NCBI RefSeq assembly: GCF_009908195.1
Contig: NZ_JAAAHS010000007.1
Location: 1-53,462 of the forward strand
Source of the DNA: Streptomyces boluensis
Lineage (GTDB): Bacteria; Actinomycetota; Actinomycetes; Streptomycetales; Streptomycetaceae
Direction of reading: 5' to 3'
Length of the DNA: 53,462 bases
In this document: positions 1 to 8,510 of the stretch, piece after piece
Layout of the letters: each line of letters starts with the position of its first letter
How positions within the stretch are numbered: position 1 is the stretch's first letter
Program-made: the position numbers and the translations under genes
Notes under the pieces: model-generated
What the model was told of the DNA's origin: nothing
The model's input: only the letters and a program-made list of their open reading frames with translations
The model's database searches: none

Positions 1-1132
1 GGGGTGCGCCGGGGCCGAACCAGCTGTTGCCGGCCGCGGCGGCCAGGCCGGCGGCGACAGCGCCGGCCTTGGAGAAGAACTCGAGCGAGCCGAACATGCC
101 GCCGGGCGCACGGCCCTTGGCACAGGCCGCGGAGAGCAGGGAGAGGCAGACGAGCCCGAGGGTGAGCCCGGCGCCGAGCAGCAGCCGGGCCCCCACGAAC
201 GCGGGCAGCGCGTCCGCGACTCCGTGGGCGGCGAGGCCGAGCGCGATACAGCCGAAGCCGAGCGCGAGCCCGAGCCGGGGACGGCTCTGGAAGGCGGAGT
301 GCACCCAGAACGCGGACACCAGGTAGCAGAGGTGCGGCAGCGCGAAGAGCACGCCGGACAGGAGCGGGGTGGTGCCCGGTATTTGCTCCTCGACCAGCGG
401 GATCAGATAGGGGAAGGAGATGACGGTGGAGAACACGAAGGCGAACTCGAGGGCGTAGCGGGCGCGCAGGGACGTGGTCGGGGACGTGGCCGGGGACGTT
501 CCGGTGTCATCGGCGGCGGGCTCGGCCTTGGGGGGAGTCGGCGTCGTGGCGGGTTCCGGCAGCGCGGCCAGCATCAGGGCCGCCCCGAGGGGCAGGACGG
601 CGAGCAGGGCGTACTGCCGGTGGGGCGAGATCCAGGGTGTGAGGGCTCCGACGACGATGGGGGCGAGTACGAGGGCGGCTCGTGCGCTTCCCTGCATCAG
701 GGTGAGGGCTCTGGACAGGGCGGGGCCTTCGAGCGCGGCGCCCAGGTAGGCGTTGGACGCGGCGAACGTGCCGCCGAGGATGCCCTGGAGGATCAGGGCG
801 GCGGTGAATGTCGCGAGCGAATCGGCCCACCCGGCGCATACGAAGGCGACGGCGAGGCCCAACTGGGCCCGCAGCAGCAGCCGTTTGCGGCCGTACCGGT
901 CGGCGAGCCGCCCCCACAGGGGAGCGCCGAGCCCGCCGAAGACGGTGGGCACGACGTACAGCAGACCGGCCCACTGCCCGGTCGAGTCACCGAGGCCGGG
1001 AAGGATCTCGGTGAGATACGGGGGCAGGCCGAGGGCGGCGAACGACGCGACGAAGTAGCAGCCGGCGACGGCGTGCACCTGGCGGCGGCTGAGCGCGGAC
1101 GCGTCCGGCCCCGTGGCCTCCGTGGCGGTCAC
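1..1132 (-). CDS. MFS transporter, probable siderophore exporter (C-terminus beyond window start)
   Basis: Twelve-helix type major facilitator protein; about 377 residues are visible and the C-terminus lies outside the window. Reading the minus strand from a GTG at 1132 gives a start MTATEATGPDASALSRRQVH, then hydrophobic segments and the MFS loop 2-3 signature WGRLADRYGRKR, followed by a central charged linker rich in Pro and Thr before the second half. The GTG overlaps the stop of the upstream NIS synthetase in a GTGA arrangement, implying translational coupling. Export of the product of the neighbouring siderophore synthetase is inferred from context only; other substrates are possible. 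Confidence 0.8.
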   Translation of the reverse strand, partial: MTATEATGPDASALSRRQVHAVAGCYFVASFAALGLPPYLTEILPGLGDSTGQWAGLLYVVPTVFGGLGAPLWGRLADRYGRKRLLLRAQLGLAVAFVCAGWADSLATFTAALILQGILGGTFAASNAYLGAALEGPALSRALTLMQGSARAALVLAPIVVGALTPWISPHRQYALLAVLPLGAALMLAALPEPATTPTPPKAEPAADDTGTSPATSPTTSLRARYALEFAFVFSTVISFPYLIPLVEEQIPGTTPLLSGVLFALPHLCYLVSAFWVHSAFQSRPRLGLALGFGCIALGLAAHGVADALPAFVGARLLLGAGLTLGLVCLSLLSAACAKGRAPGGMFGSLEFFSKAGAVAAGLAAAAGNSWFGPGAP

Positions 1133-2976
1133 CGTGTTCCGCCCGCGCGGCGCAGGTAGTTGGGGCCCTGGGTGTAGTGCTTGTTGATGTCGGCGGCGCC
1201 CGAGCGTTCCTTGCTGAGCAGGGTGCCCGCGCTGACCATCGCCTTGACCGGCAGGCTCGGCGCGTCCAGGACGTGGGCGCGCAGCACGGCCCCCGGCTCG
1301 CACGGGCCCGGACCGGTGCCGAGCCGCTCGACGGCTTCGGCGAGACGGTCCCGTACGAGCCCGAGGAGCGTGTCGAGCGGGGCGTGGCCGTGCCGGGCGA
1401 GGCCGAACGCGTACGCGCCCGCGCACAGGTGCACGGTGATCGTGGTGAACAGGTCGGTGAGCGCGCGGTCGCCGTCGGCCAGGATCCGCGGATCGGTGAA
1501 GTCCGACGGTGCGGGGGCGTCGGCGCCGAGCGTCTCGGACAGGCGGGCGTGGTGGATGCGCGGCCCGTCGTTGTCCTTGAACAGCAGCCGCAGTGTGGTG
1601 TCGCCCGCAGCACCCCGGTCGAGTACGAGCGAGATGTTCTGCTGGTGGGACTCCAGGGCGATGCCGTAGCCGAAGAGGGTGGTCTGCCAGTCGAAGAGGA
1701 GGGTGAGGCAGGCGTCGAGCAGGGCGAGCGGGTCGCCGCCGTAGAACCGGTCGGCGAGGTGGTCGATGACGAGCCGGCCGTCGGGCGCCCGGCTCAGCAG
1801 GGCGGCCATGGGGACGACGGCGGACGAGTCGAGTCCGGCCGGGTAGCGGCGGCAGAGGGCGGCGAGCAGCTCGTGGCCGGCGTGCAGGTAGGTGCTCTCG
1901 TCGGCGTGCAGGATCGTGCCGTGCAAGCGTTCCTCGCGGGCGGCGACGGTCTCGATCAGGCGTTGTCCGATGGCGCCGTTCACGAGGGTGCGGGGCTTGA
2001 TGGTGCGGCGGTTGCGCAGCCCGAGCGAGGCCGTCGCGAGCGGCACCTTGATGTGCAGGCCGGGGTCGTCGCAGACGGCCACCGTACGCATCGACAGGGT
2101 CGGGACGACGTCGAGGTACGGCCGGTCGGCGAGCACGGCCCGGTCTTCGAGGCCGCTCTCCCGCAGAGCTTCGCGCAGCGGCGCGCCGAGCGACAACGGG
2201 TGCACCGGGAGCGCGAGATGGCTGCGGTCGAGCTCGGGCAGACCAAGCTGCGCAGGAGTGGGCCAGCTGTCGGGGAGCGCGGTGGGGCCGCCGGGCAGGG
2301 TGAGGTCCTCGTGCGGTACGGCGAGCCAGCGCAGCTTGAAGGTCGGGTGGAACTCGGGTGCGTAGGCGCGCAGTTGGACTTCGTCGAGGCCCGAGCGGCC
2401 GCGCGCCGTGGGGTAGACCGGGTGGTCGAGCCGGGCGGCGAGGGTGTCGTGGCCGAGTCCGGCGGCGAGGCCGGTCCAGTCGGCGACGGCGGGGCCGTGG
2501 CGTTCGGTGAGGGCGCCGGTGACCTCGTCGTCCGTGCGGGTGTGCAGCCGCATGGTGGTGAGGGTCTGGCGGCACTCCACCAGGAAGTCGTCGAAGCCGC
2601 TGCGGTCGGCGGGGTCGGTGAAGTCCCGTAGGGCGCCGACGACTTCCTCGACCGTGGTCAGCGTGGCGCCGTCCGTGGCCGAGGTGGCGCTGTCGGACTC
2701 GCGCAGCAGCATCGGAAGCCGGGCGGCGTCGGCGCACTGGAACCCGTCGTCGACGACCGGGAGCAGTACGGCGTTCCCGGCACTCTCAGCGCCCCCGTCA
2801 CCGTCGGCAAGGCGCAGCCACCGGCCGTCGGAACGCTCTACGGGGACGCTACGGGTACGCAGTCCGACGACGTCCTCGCGCAGCAGGGCGCTCAGCACCC
2901 GCAGCAGGAGTGCCGACTCGTCGGCGCCGACAGGGGCCGCGACAGGAGCCGCGGCAGGCGCGGCGGTCGTGGTCAC
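1129..2976 (-). CDS. IucA/IucC family NRPS-independent siderophore synthetase
   Basis: Cytoplasmic NIS synthetase of 615 residues, usual for the family (about 580-620). Such enzymes adenylate a carboxylate such as citrate or succinyl-hydroxamate and condense it with an amine or alcohol. Family blocks are visible: DHPVYPTARGRSGL and YAPEFHPTFKLRW in the N-terminal half, then KVPLATASLGLRNRRTIKPR, ESHQQNISLVLD and LFKDNDGP, and a C-terminal FhuF-like region. The GTG at 2976 is chosen because it overlaps the ATP-grasp stop as GTGA and places the conserved region at the usual distance from the start. Substrate cannot be told from sequence. No decarboxylase or N-hydroxylase gene is in the window, so it may use an unusual or imported amine. 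Confidence 0.9.
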   Translation of the reverse strand: MTTTAAPAAAPVAAPVGADESALLLRVLSALLREDVVGLRTRSVPVERSDGRWLRLADGDGGAESAGNAVLLPVVDDGFQCADAARLPMLLRESDSATSATDGATLTTVEEVVGALRDFTDPADRSGFDDFLVECRQTLTTMRLHTRTDDEVTGALTERHGPAVADWTGLAAGLGHDTLAARLDHPVYPTARGRSGLDEVQLRAYAPEFHPTFKLRWLAVPHEDLTLPGGPTALPDSWPTPAQLGLPELDRSHLALPVHPLSLGAPLREALRESGLEDRAVLADRPYLDVVPTLSMRTVAVCDDPGLHIKVPLATASLGLRNRRTIKPRTLVNGAIGQRLIETVAAREERLHGTILHADESTYLHAGHELLAALCRRYPAGLDSSAVVPMAALLSRAPDGRLVIDHLADRFYGGDPLALLDACLTLLFDWQTTLFGYGIALESHQQNISLVLDRGAAGDTTLRLLFKDNDGPRIHHARLSETLGADAPAPSDFTDPRILADGDRALTDLFTTITVHLCAGAYAFGLARHGHAPLDTLLGLVRDRLAEAVERLGTGPGPCEPGAVLRAHVLDAPSLPVKAMVSAGTLLSKERSGAADINKHYTQGPNYLRRAGGTR

Positions 2977-4169
2977 GGGGTGAACTCCCAGTGCTGTTCG
3001 GCGAGATGGCTCGCCACGGCGCGGTCCACGGTGTCCTGGTCGGTTCCGGTGGCCCGGAGCACTCCGACGTAGTCGCGGTTGGTGTGGTGCAGCTCGTGCC
3101 GCTCGCCGACCGCGCGCAGCGGACGGTACGTCAAGTGCACGCCGTCCACGGTGAGTTCGGCGGCCTCGGGGGCGGCGGTGAGGGTTCCGGCGCGGTCGGC
3201 GCACAGGTGGTCGATACGGGCCCTGCCGTCACCGCGCGCGCCGAGGTCGGCGGGGAGCGGCTCGCCCAGGTGGGTGCGGAGGATGTGCTCGAACAGGGGG
3301 ATGCCGAGGATCTCCTGGAGCATCAGGTCGCACTGGTCGCCGATGACCCGGTAGTTGACCTCGATGATCCGGGCGCGGCCCTCGTGGACCACGAACTCCG
3401 TGTGGCAGGCGCCGAATGCGACGCCGAGCGCGTCGAGTTGGGCGAGCACCTGCGCGACGACCGGCGCGGGGTGCGCGGAGACGTAGGTGTGCCGCTTCTC
3501 GATGAAGTGCGGCGGCGGGGACAGCTCGGTGTGGAAGCCGCCGAGGACATGGCGGACCGTGCCGTCGCCGAGGGTCTCCAGGGTGTACAGCTCACCGACG
3601 AGGTACTCCTCGACGACGAGCGCGGTCCCCGGCCGGCGTGCCTGGATCTCCTCGCAGTGCCGCACGAGTTCGTCGGCCGAGTCCACGAGCACCACGTCCT
3701 CGCTGGCCACGCCCTCGCGGGGCTTGACGACGCACGGGTACGGCACGGCCACCGGGTGCGCGAGCAGCTCGGCGGGGTCCTGGCCCGGGGCGAGTTCGGC
3801 GGACCACACGGTGTCCAGGCCGGTGGCGGCGAGGTGCCTGCGCATCTCGGCCTTGTCCTTGGCGCGCAGCGCCGCCTGCCAGTCCTTCGCGGGCAGGCCG
3901 AAGTACTCGGCGGCCAGGGCAGTTTGAGTCTGGAGGTGGTCGCTGTTGGTGAAGACCGCGTCCGCCCGGTGGTGGGTCGCGATCCGGGTGATGACGGCTC
4001 GGTAGTCGCGTACGTCGCACTCCAGGATCTCCAGATCCGGGTGACGGCGCCGGTGGGGCTCGGGCTTGTCGGTGAGGAGGGTGATGTCGACGCCGAGACG
4101 GCGTGCGGCGGGGAGGAAGCCCTCGGAGACCGAGTCGGTCGGGTTGAGGGCGAGGAGATACATCCGCAT
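2973..4169 (-). CDS. ATP-grasp domain enzyme of siderophore locus
   Basis: ATP-dependent carboxylate-amine/thiol ligase fold, 398 residues. An N-terminal pre-ATP-grasp domain (about 1-100) contains VFTNSDHLQTQT. The ATP-grasp core shows the nucleotide-binding lysine in CVVKPREGV, the segment VVEEYLVGELYTLE, and the metal-binding end motif ARIIEVNYRVIGDQ. The start at 4169 (MRMYLLAL) has a GAAGGG ribosome site 9 nt upstream; M3 at 4163 is the alternative. It sits between the binding-protein remnant and the NIS synthetase, overlapping the latter by GTGA. An amide-forming step in siderophore assembly or an amino-acid-ligase role is inferred. Confidence 0.85.
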   Translation of the reverse strand: MRMYLLALNPTDSVSEGFLPAARRLGVDITLLTDKPEPHRRRHPDLEILECDVRDYRAVITRIATHHRADAVFTNSDHLQTQTALAAEYFGLPAKDWQAALRAKDKAEMRRHLAATGLDTVWSAELAPGQDPAELLAHPVAVPYPCVVKPREGVASEDVVLVDSADELVRHCEEIQARRPGTALVVEEYLVGELYTLETLGDGTVRHVLGGFHTELSPPPHFIEKRHTYVSAHPAPVVAQVLAQLDALGVAFGACHTEFVVHEGRARIIEVNYRVIGDQCDLMLQEILGIPLFEHILRTHLGEPLPADLGARGDGRARIDHLCADRAGTLTAAPEAAELTVDGVHLTYRPLRAVGERHELHHTNRDYVGVLRATGTDQDTVDRAVASHLAEQHWEFTP

Positions 4170-4217
4170 GGGCGGAAAACCCTTCGGGGCAAGGGAGTTG
4201 AGGTGCGGTGAAGCCGG

Positions 4218-4255
4218 CCGGCGGGGCGGGCGCGAGCGGTGTCCCGCCCCGCCGG
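4218..4255 (-). terminator. hairpin between binding-protein remnant and ATP-grasp gene
   Basis: A perfect 13-bp stem (4218-4230, CCGGCGGGGCGGG, with 4243-4255) encloses a 12-nt loop just downstream of the stop codon at 4262-4264. It probably ends or attenuates the binding-protein transcript and limits read-through into the synthetase genes. Confidence 0.6.
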
Positions 4256-4261
4256 AGGGCG

Positions 4262-4912
4262 TTACGCCTTCGGCAGCTCGACGCCGGTCGCCTTCGCGAC
4301 GTCGGCGAGCATGTGCCGGGCGGCCTGGACGCCGATGCCGGACATCCAGGTCTCGTCCGGGACGGTGAAGACCTTGTCGTTCTTGACGGCCTTCAGGCCC
4401 TTCCAGACCGGGTTGGACGTGACGTCCTTCTGCTTGGTCTTCTCGGGGGCGTCGGCGAGGGTGACGAAGACCAGGTCGGCTTCGGCCTTGTCGATCTGCT
4501 CCGGGCTGACGTCCTTCATCGAGACCTCGGGGTCCTCGGACGACTGGGACTTCGGGCGCTCCAGGCCGATGTCCTCCAGGACGACGCCGCTGTACGCGGA
4601 CTTCTGGTAGAGGCGGGTCGGGCCGGCGATGAAGCGGACGACCGAGGCGGAGGGCGTCTTGCCCTTGTACTTCTTGTCGATGGCCTCGCCGAGGGCCTTC
4701 GCCTGCTTCTCGTAGCTCTTGAGCTCCGCCGCGGCTTCCTTCTCCATGCCGAGAGCCTTGGCGTGGACGGCCAGGTTCTCCTTCCACGGGCCACCGGTGG
4801 TCTCGGTGAAGACGGTCGGGGCGATGGCGTTGAGCTTGTCGTAGACCTTCTCGTGGCGGACCTTCGAGGAGAGGATCAGGTCCGGCTTCAGCGAGGCGAT
4901 CTTCACGACCCG
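4262..4912 (-). pseudogene. 5'-truncated Fe-siderophore ABC transporter substrate-binding protein
   Basis: About 215 residues match the C-terminal two thirds of FecB/FepB-type binding proteins: KIASLKPDLILSSKVRHEK, LNAIAPTVFTET, GPTRLYQKSAYSGVVLEDI, then VPDETWMSGIGVQAARHML. Complete members are around 320-350 residues and start with a lipoprotein signal and lipobox. Neither is present. Extending the frame upstream gives only the antisense of the divergent DUF5998 gene, whose start codon lies 20 nt from the last homologous codon. A GTG at 4906 could start a cytoplasmic fragment, but it would lack export and half of the binding lobe, so loss of function is likely. Confidence 0.75.
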
Positions 4913-4919
4913 GCCCCCG

Positions 4920-4932
4920 TAGGATGGGCATA
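4920..4932 (+). promoter_or_regulatory. -10 element for a leaderless DUF5998 transcript
   Basis: TAGGAT at 4920-4925 resembles the HrdB -10 box and ends 6 nt before the ATG at 4932, the geometry expected for leaderless mRNA. No clear Shine-Dalgarno precedes the ATG. The box lies exactly at the truncation point of the siderophore-binding gene, so any -35 lies in or next to the junction. Confidence 0.45.
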
Positions 4933-5519
4933 TGGCGAAGACCGGTACGACGACCCAGGGGCTGCGCACGGCGATCGAGCGCAGCGGCTATTACCCGGCC
5001 CTCGTGGCGGAGGCGGTGGAGGCCGCCATCGGCGGGGAGGCGATCGTGTCGTACCTGGTGCACCAGGAGACCACGTTCGACGCCAACGAAGTGCGCCGTC
5101 ACGTCACCGTGCTCGTCCTCACCGGAACCCGCTTCATCGTCAGCCACACCGACGAGCAGGCCGCCGACTCCACCTCCCCGACGCCGTACGCCACGACGTC
5201 CACGGAGTCCGTGAAGCTCGGCCGGATCTCCTCGGTCGTGGTCAGCCGGGTCGTGGCGAACCCGGAGAAGTACCAGCCCGGCAGCCTGCCCCGCGAGGTG
5301 CTGCTGACCATCGGCTGGGGCGCCGTCGCCCGGATCGACCTGGAGCCCGCCGCCTGCGGCGACCCCAACTGCGAGGCCGACCACGGGTACACGGGCAATT
5401 CGACCGCCGACGACCTGAGCCTGCGGGTCAGCGAGGCCGGTGACGGCCCCGACACCGTGCGCCAGACCCTGGACTTCGCGCAGGCGCTCTCCGAAGCCAC
5501 CGCGGCGACCGCACGCTGA
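4932..5519 (+). CDS. DUF5998 family protein
   Basis: Conserved actinobacterial protein of 195 residues without signal peptide or membrane segment. The body is highly ordered, with blocks SGYYPALVAEAVEAA, FDANEVRRHVTVLVLT, SSVVVSRVVANPE and a Cys pair in AACGDPNCEADHGY that could bind metal. It shares the TGATG stop/start overlap with the phosphodiesterase gene that follows, so the two are co-translated, and thymidine kinase follows after 52 nt. Function is unknown; the PH-like pattern of strands is only an impression. Confidence 0.85.
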   Translation: MAKTGTTTQGLRTAIERSGYYPALVAEAVEAAIGGEAIVSYLVHQETTFDANEVRRHVTVLVLTGTRFIVSHTDEQAADSTSPTPYATTSTESVKLGRISSVVVSRVVANPEKYQPGSLPREVLLTIGWGAVARIDLEPAACGDPNCEADHGYTGNSTADDLSLRVSEAGDGPDTVRQTLDFAQALSEATAATAR

Positions 5520-6721
5520 TGGCGGAGCCCTACTGGCCGGAGCACCCGGAGTTCCTCTCCGTCGAGTCGGCACCCGTCCCCGCCTACGGCACCGGCTCCC
5601 TCGCCGACCTGCTGCCCACCCTGGCCGGCGGCATGGGCGTACAGATCCCCGGAGCGCACACGGGGATCCCCGAGCTCGCACCGGCCGACCGGAACTGCGT
5701 CTTCCTGATCGACGGCCTCGGCTGGGAGCAACTGCTCGCCCACCCCGACGAAGCGCCGTATCTGACCTCCCTGATCGGCAGTTCGCGCGGCGGCACCGGG
5801 CGCCCCATCACCGTCGGCTTCCCCGCGACCACCGCCACCTCGCTCGCCTCGGTGGGCACAGGCCTGCCGCCCGCGGCGCACGGCCTGCCCGGTTACACGG
5901 TGCGGAACCCCGAAACCGGCCAGTTGATGAACCAGCTGCGCTGGAACCCGTGGACCCCGCCGCACATCTGGCAGCCCTACCCGACGGTCTTCCAGCTCGC
6001 CGACAAGGCGGGCGTGCACACCGCGCAGGTCTCCTCCCCGGCCTTCGCGCAGACGCCGCTCACCAAGGTCGCCCTCAGCGGCGGCGCCTTCCACGGCAGG
6101 CTCTCCGGCGAGGAGCGCATGGACCTCGCGGCGGCTCAACTCGCCGCGGGAGACCGCTCGTTGGTCTATACGTACTACTCCGAAGTGGACGGCAAGGGTC
6201 ACCGCTTCGGTGTCGACTCGGACGCCTGGCGCGGCCAGCTGATGTACGTCGACCGGCTGGTCCAGCGCCTCGCCGAGCAACTCCCGCCGCGCTCCGCCCT
6301 GTACGTCACGGCGGACCACGGCATGATCGACATCCCCTTCGACGAGCAGCACCGCATCGACTTCGACGAGGACTGGGAGCTGCGCGCCGGGGTCGCGCTG
6401 CTCGGCGGCGAGGGCCGCGCCCGCCATGTCTACGCCGTCCCGGGCGCCGAGAGCGACGTACTGACGTGCTGGCGTGAGGTGCTCGGTGAGCAGTTCTGGG
6501 TGGCGAGCCGCGAAGAGGCCATCGCGGCGGGCTGGTTCGGCCCGCCCGGCACCTGCGACGAGCGGGTGTACGGCAGGCTCGGCGATGTGATCGCCGCCGC
6601 CCGCGACGACGTCCTGATCATCGCCTCGGAGCGCGAGCCCAACGAGTCGGCGATGGTCGGCAACCACGGCTCCATGACGGCCGTCGAGCAGCTGGTCCCG
6701 CTCCTCGAAGTCCGCGCCTGA
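5519..6721 (+). CDS. alkaline phosphatase superfamily nucleotide pyrophosphatase/phosphodiesterase
   Basis: Type I phosphodiesterase/nucleotide pyrophosphatase fold, 400 residues, a two-metal hydrolase of phosphate mono- or diesters. Motifs include the first metal Asp in FLIDGLGWEQL, the Thr-rich nucleophile region GFPATTATSLASVGTG, the later metal block DGKGHRFGVDSD and TADHGMID. A final NHGSM resembles the C-terminal His ligand. No signal peptide is visible, so it probably acts in the cytoplasm. It overlaps DUF5998 by TGATG. The substrate is unknown. Confidence 0.85.
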   Translation: MAEPYWPEHPEFLSVESAPVPAYGTGSLADLLPTLAGGMGVQIPGAHTGIPELAPADRNCVFLIDGLGWEQLLAHPDEAPYLTSLIGSSRGGTGRPITVGFPATTATSLASVGTGLPPAAHGLPGYTVRNPETGQLMNQLRWNPWTPPHIWQPYPTVFQLADKAGVHTAQVSSPAFAQTPLTKVALSGGAFHGRLSGEERMDLAAAQLAAGDRSLVYTYYSEVDGKGHRFGVDSDAWRGQLMYVDRLVQRLAEQLPPRSALYVTADHGMIDIPFDEQHRIDFDEDWELRAGVALLGGEGRARHVYAVPGAESDVLTCWREVLGEQFWVASREEAIAAGWFGPPGTCDERVYGRLGDVIAAARDDVLIIASEREPNESAMVGNHGSMTAVEQLVPLLEVRA

Positions 6722-6773
6722 GCCTGGCTCCCGCTCCCACCCCTCGTACGTACCGAAAGGTCCTCAACTCCCC

Positions 6774-7424
6774 ATGCCCGAGCTGGTGTTCTTCTCCGGA
6801 ACGATGGACTGCGGAAAGAGTACGTTGGCGCTCCAGATCGGTCACAACCGGTCGGCGCGTGGGCTGCAGGGCGTGATCTTCACCCGCGACGACCGGGCGG
6901 GCGAGGGCAAGCTGTCGTCGCGGCTCGGCCTGGTCACCGACGCGGTCGAGGCGGCACCCGACCTCGAGTTGTACGGGTACCTGGTGGAGAAGATGTCCCG
7001 CGGCGACCGGGTGGACTACGTGATCGTGGACGAGGCCCAGTTCCTCGCCCCGGCGCAGATCGACCAGTTGGCGCGGGTGGTGGACGACCTGGGGATGGAC
7101 GTCTTCGCGTTCGGCATCACCACCGACTTCCGCACCAAGCTCTTCCCGGGCTCGCAGCGCCTGATCGAACTGGCCGACCGGCTGGAGACCCTGCAGGTCG
7201 AGGCCATGTGCTGGTGCGGCGCACGCGCCACGCACAACGCCCGCACGGTCGGCGGGAAGATGGTCGTCGAAGGCGAGCAGGTCGTGGTCGGCGACGTGGA
7301 CCGGTCCGCGGAAGAGGTCGGGTACGAAGTGCTGTGCCGCCGCCATCACCGCCGCCACATGACGAGCGCCACGGCCCACGCCGCAGCCCTCTCCCCGGAC
7401 GTCCTCCCGGCGGGCCCGGCCTAG
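6774..7424 (+). CDS. tdk: thymidine kinase
   Basis: Salvage enzyme that phosphorylates thymidine with ATP; 216 residues, normal for type II TK. The P-loop GTMDCGKSTLALQ lies near residue 8, and DEAQFLAPAQIDQL carries the Walker B and catalytic region. Zinc-ligand cysteines are visible in MCWCGARATHNAR, with a further Cys in EVLCRRHH. The C-terminal tail is Ala/Pro rich. It is third in the DUF5998-phosphodiesterase-tdk run and faces the VOC gene. Confidence 0.95.
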   Translation: MPELVFFSGTMDCGKSTLALQIGHNRSARGLQGVIFTRDDRAGEGKLSSRLGLVTDAVEAAPDLELYGYLVEKMSRGDRVDYVIVDEAQFLAPAQIDQLARVVDDLGMDVFAFGITTDFRTKLFPGSQRLIELADRLETLQVEAMCWCGARATHNARTVGGKMVVEGEQVVVGDVDRSAEEVGYEVLCRRHHRRHMTSATAHAAALSPDVLPAGPA

Positions 7425-7480
7425 GCCTGCCTGCCGGAGCCGGACCTGCCCGGGACCGCGACCTCAGCGACCTCAGCCGC

Positions 7481-8266
7481 TCACCCGCCGGCCATCTCCT
7501 CCGAGTGCACCACGCTGAACGACGCGCCCTCCAGGTCCGCGACCGTCGCCAGACGTCCATGGCCGCTGTCGCGCGGCGGCCGCAGCACATGGCCGCCGAG
7601 TTCGACGACCCGGTCCACCGCCTCGTCCACGTCGCTGACCTCGAAGTACGTCATCCAGTGCGGGCCGCGCTCGGCTGGCAGGGCGTTGCCGACGCCATGG
7701 ATCCCGGCCACCGGCTGCCCGTCCAGGTGCAACGTCACGTAGTCGAAGTCCGCCGAGATCACGGCCTCCTCGGTGTACCCGAAGACACCCTCGTAGAACT
7801 TGCCGACCGACGCGGTGTCCCGGGTGACCAGCTCGTTCCACACCGCCGTGCCCGGTCGGCCGCCGCCCGAGCCGCCCATGTGCGCGGCCGGCTGCCAGAC
7901 GCCGAAGATGGCGCCCGTCGAGTCGGTGGCGATGACCAGGCGGCCCGCCTTGCCCGCGTCGAGCGGGCCGACGCCGACCGTGCCGCCGCAGTGCCGGATG
8001 GTCTCCGCGGTGGCTCCTGCGTCATCGGAGGCCATATAGGGCGTCCAGGCGATGGGCAGCTGCCGGTCGGGCGGCAGCTGGCCGATTCCCGCCACTTCGT
8101 GCCCGTCGAGCAGCGCCCGGACGTACGGCCCGAGCTGCTCGGGCCCGGGGCGGAAACTCCAGCCGAACAGTGCGCCGTAGAACTCCTGGGTCGTCTCCAG
8201 GTCGTGCACCATCAGACTGACCCAGCACGGTGTGCCGGGCGTGTGCCGAGCTGTGGACTCGGTCAT
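7481..8266 (-). CDS. two-domain VOC family (glyoxalase-fold) protein
   Basis: 261 residues containing two vicinal-oxygen-chelate domains, about 12-125 and 140-258. The first begins PCWVSLMVHDLETTQEFYGA and the second AVWNELVTRDTASVGKFYEG, ending in DLEGASFSVVHSEE. Two such domains form one metal or ligand pocket in glyoxalase or dioxygenase-like and antibiotic-binding proteins. The start at 8266 (MTESTARHTPG) is supported by a GGAGAGAGA ribosome site; longer frames upstream lack one. It is convergent with tdk and divergent from the sulfurtransferase. Substrate unknown. Confidence 0.85.
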   Translation of the reverse strand: MTESTARHTPGTPCWVSLMVHDLETTQEFYGALFGWSFRPGPEQLGPYVRALLDGHEVAGIGQLPPDRQLPIAWTPYMASDDAGATAETIRHCGGTVGVGPLDAGKAGRLVIATDSTGAIFGVWQPAAHMGGSGGGRPGTAVWNELVTRDTASVGKFYEGVFGYTEEAVISADFDYVTLHLDGQPVAGIHGVGNALPAERGPHWMTYFEVSDVDEAVDRVVELGGHVLRPPRDSGHGRLATVADLEGASFSVVHSEEMAGG

Positions 8267-8510
8267 CGTTCTCTCTCCTCGGACCGTCATGGGGATCCAC
8301 CGGGGTGCGGGACCAGATGCTCGCACCACCACCGGCACCCTGCGCCAGGGCCGTGCCGTGCTCCACGGGATCTTGCGGGAGGGTGCCCGGAATATTGCAG
8401 CTCACCCGTTTCCATACCGTTTCCGTCAGGTGTCGATCTACGGAACGGCAGGCGGTGCAGGTTAATCGCCCCTGGACGGGGCGGCCAGGCCTTGCGCAAG
8501 GATGGGGGCC

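Noticed and set aside
4913..4969. ATG at 4969 as the real start of a short but complete binding protein
   Set aside because: The residues from 4969 to about 4912 are antisense to the DUF5998 coding sequence and resemble no signal peptide, and half of the normal N-lobe would still be missing.
4169..5681. Extension of the ATP-grasp frame by about 500 codons upstream
   Set aside because: The extra part is antisense to DUF5998 and the binding-protein remnant. The MRMYLLAL start with its ribosome site fits the family length.
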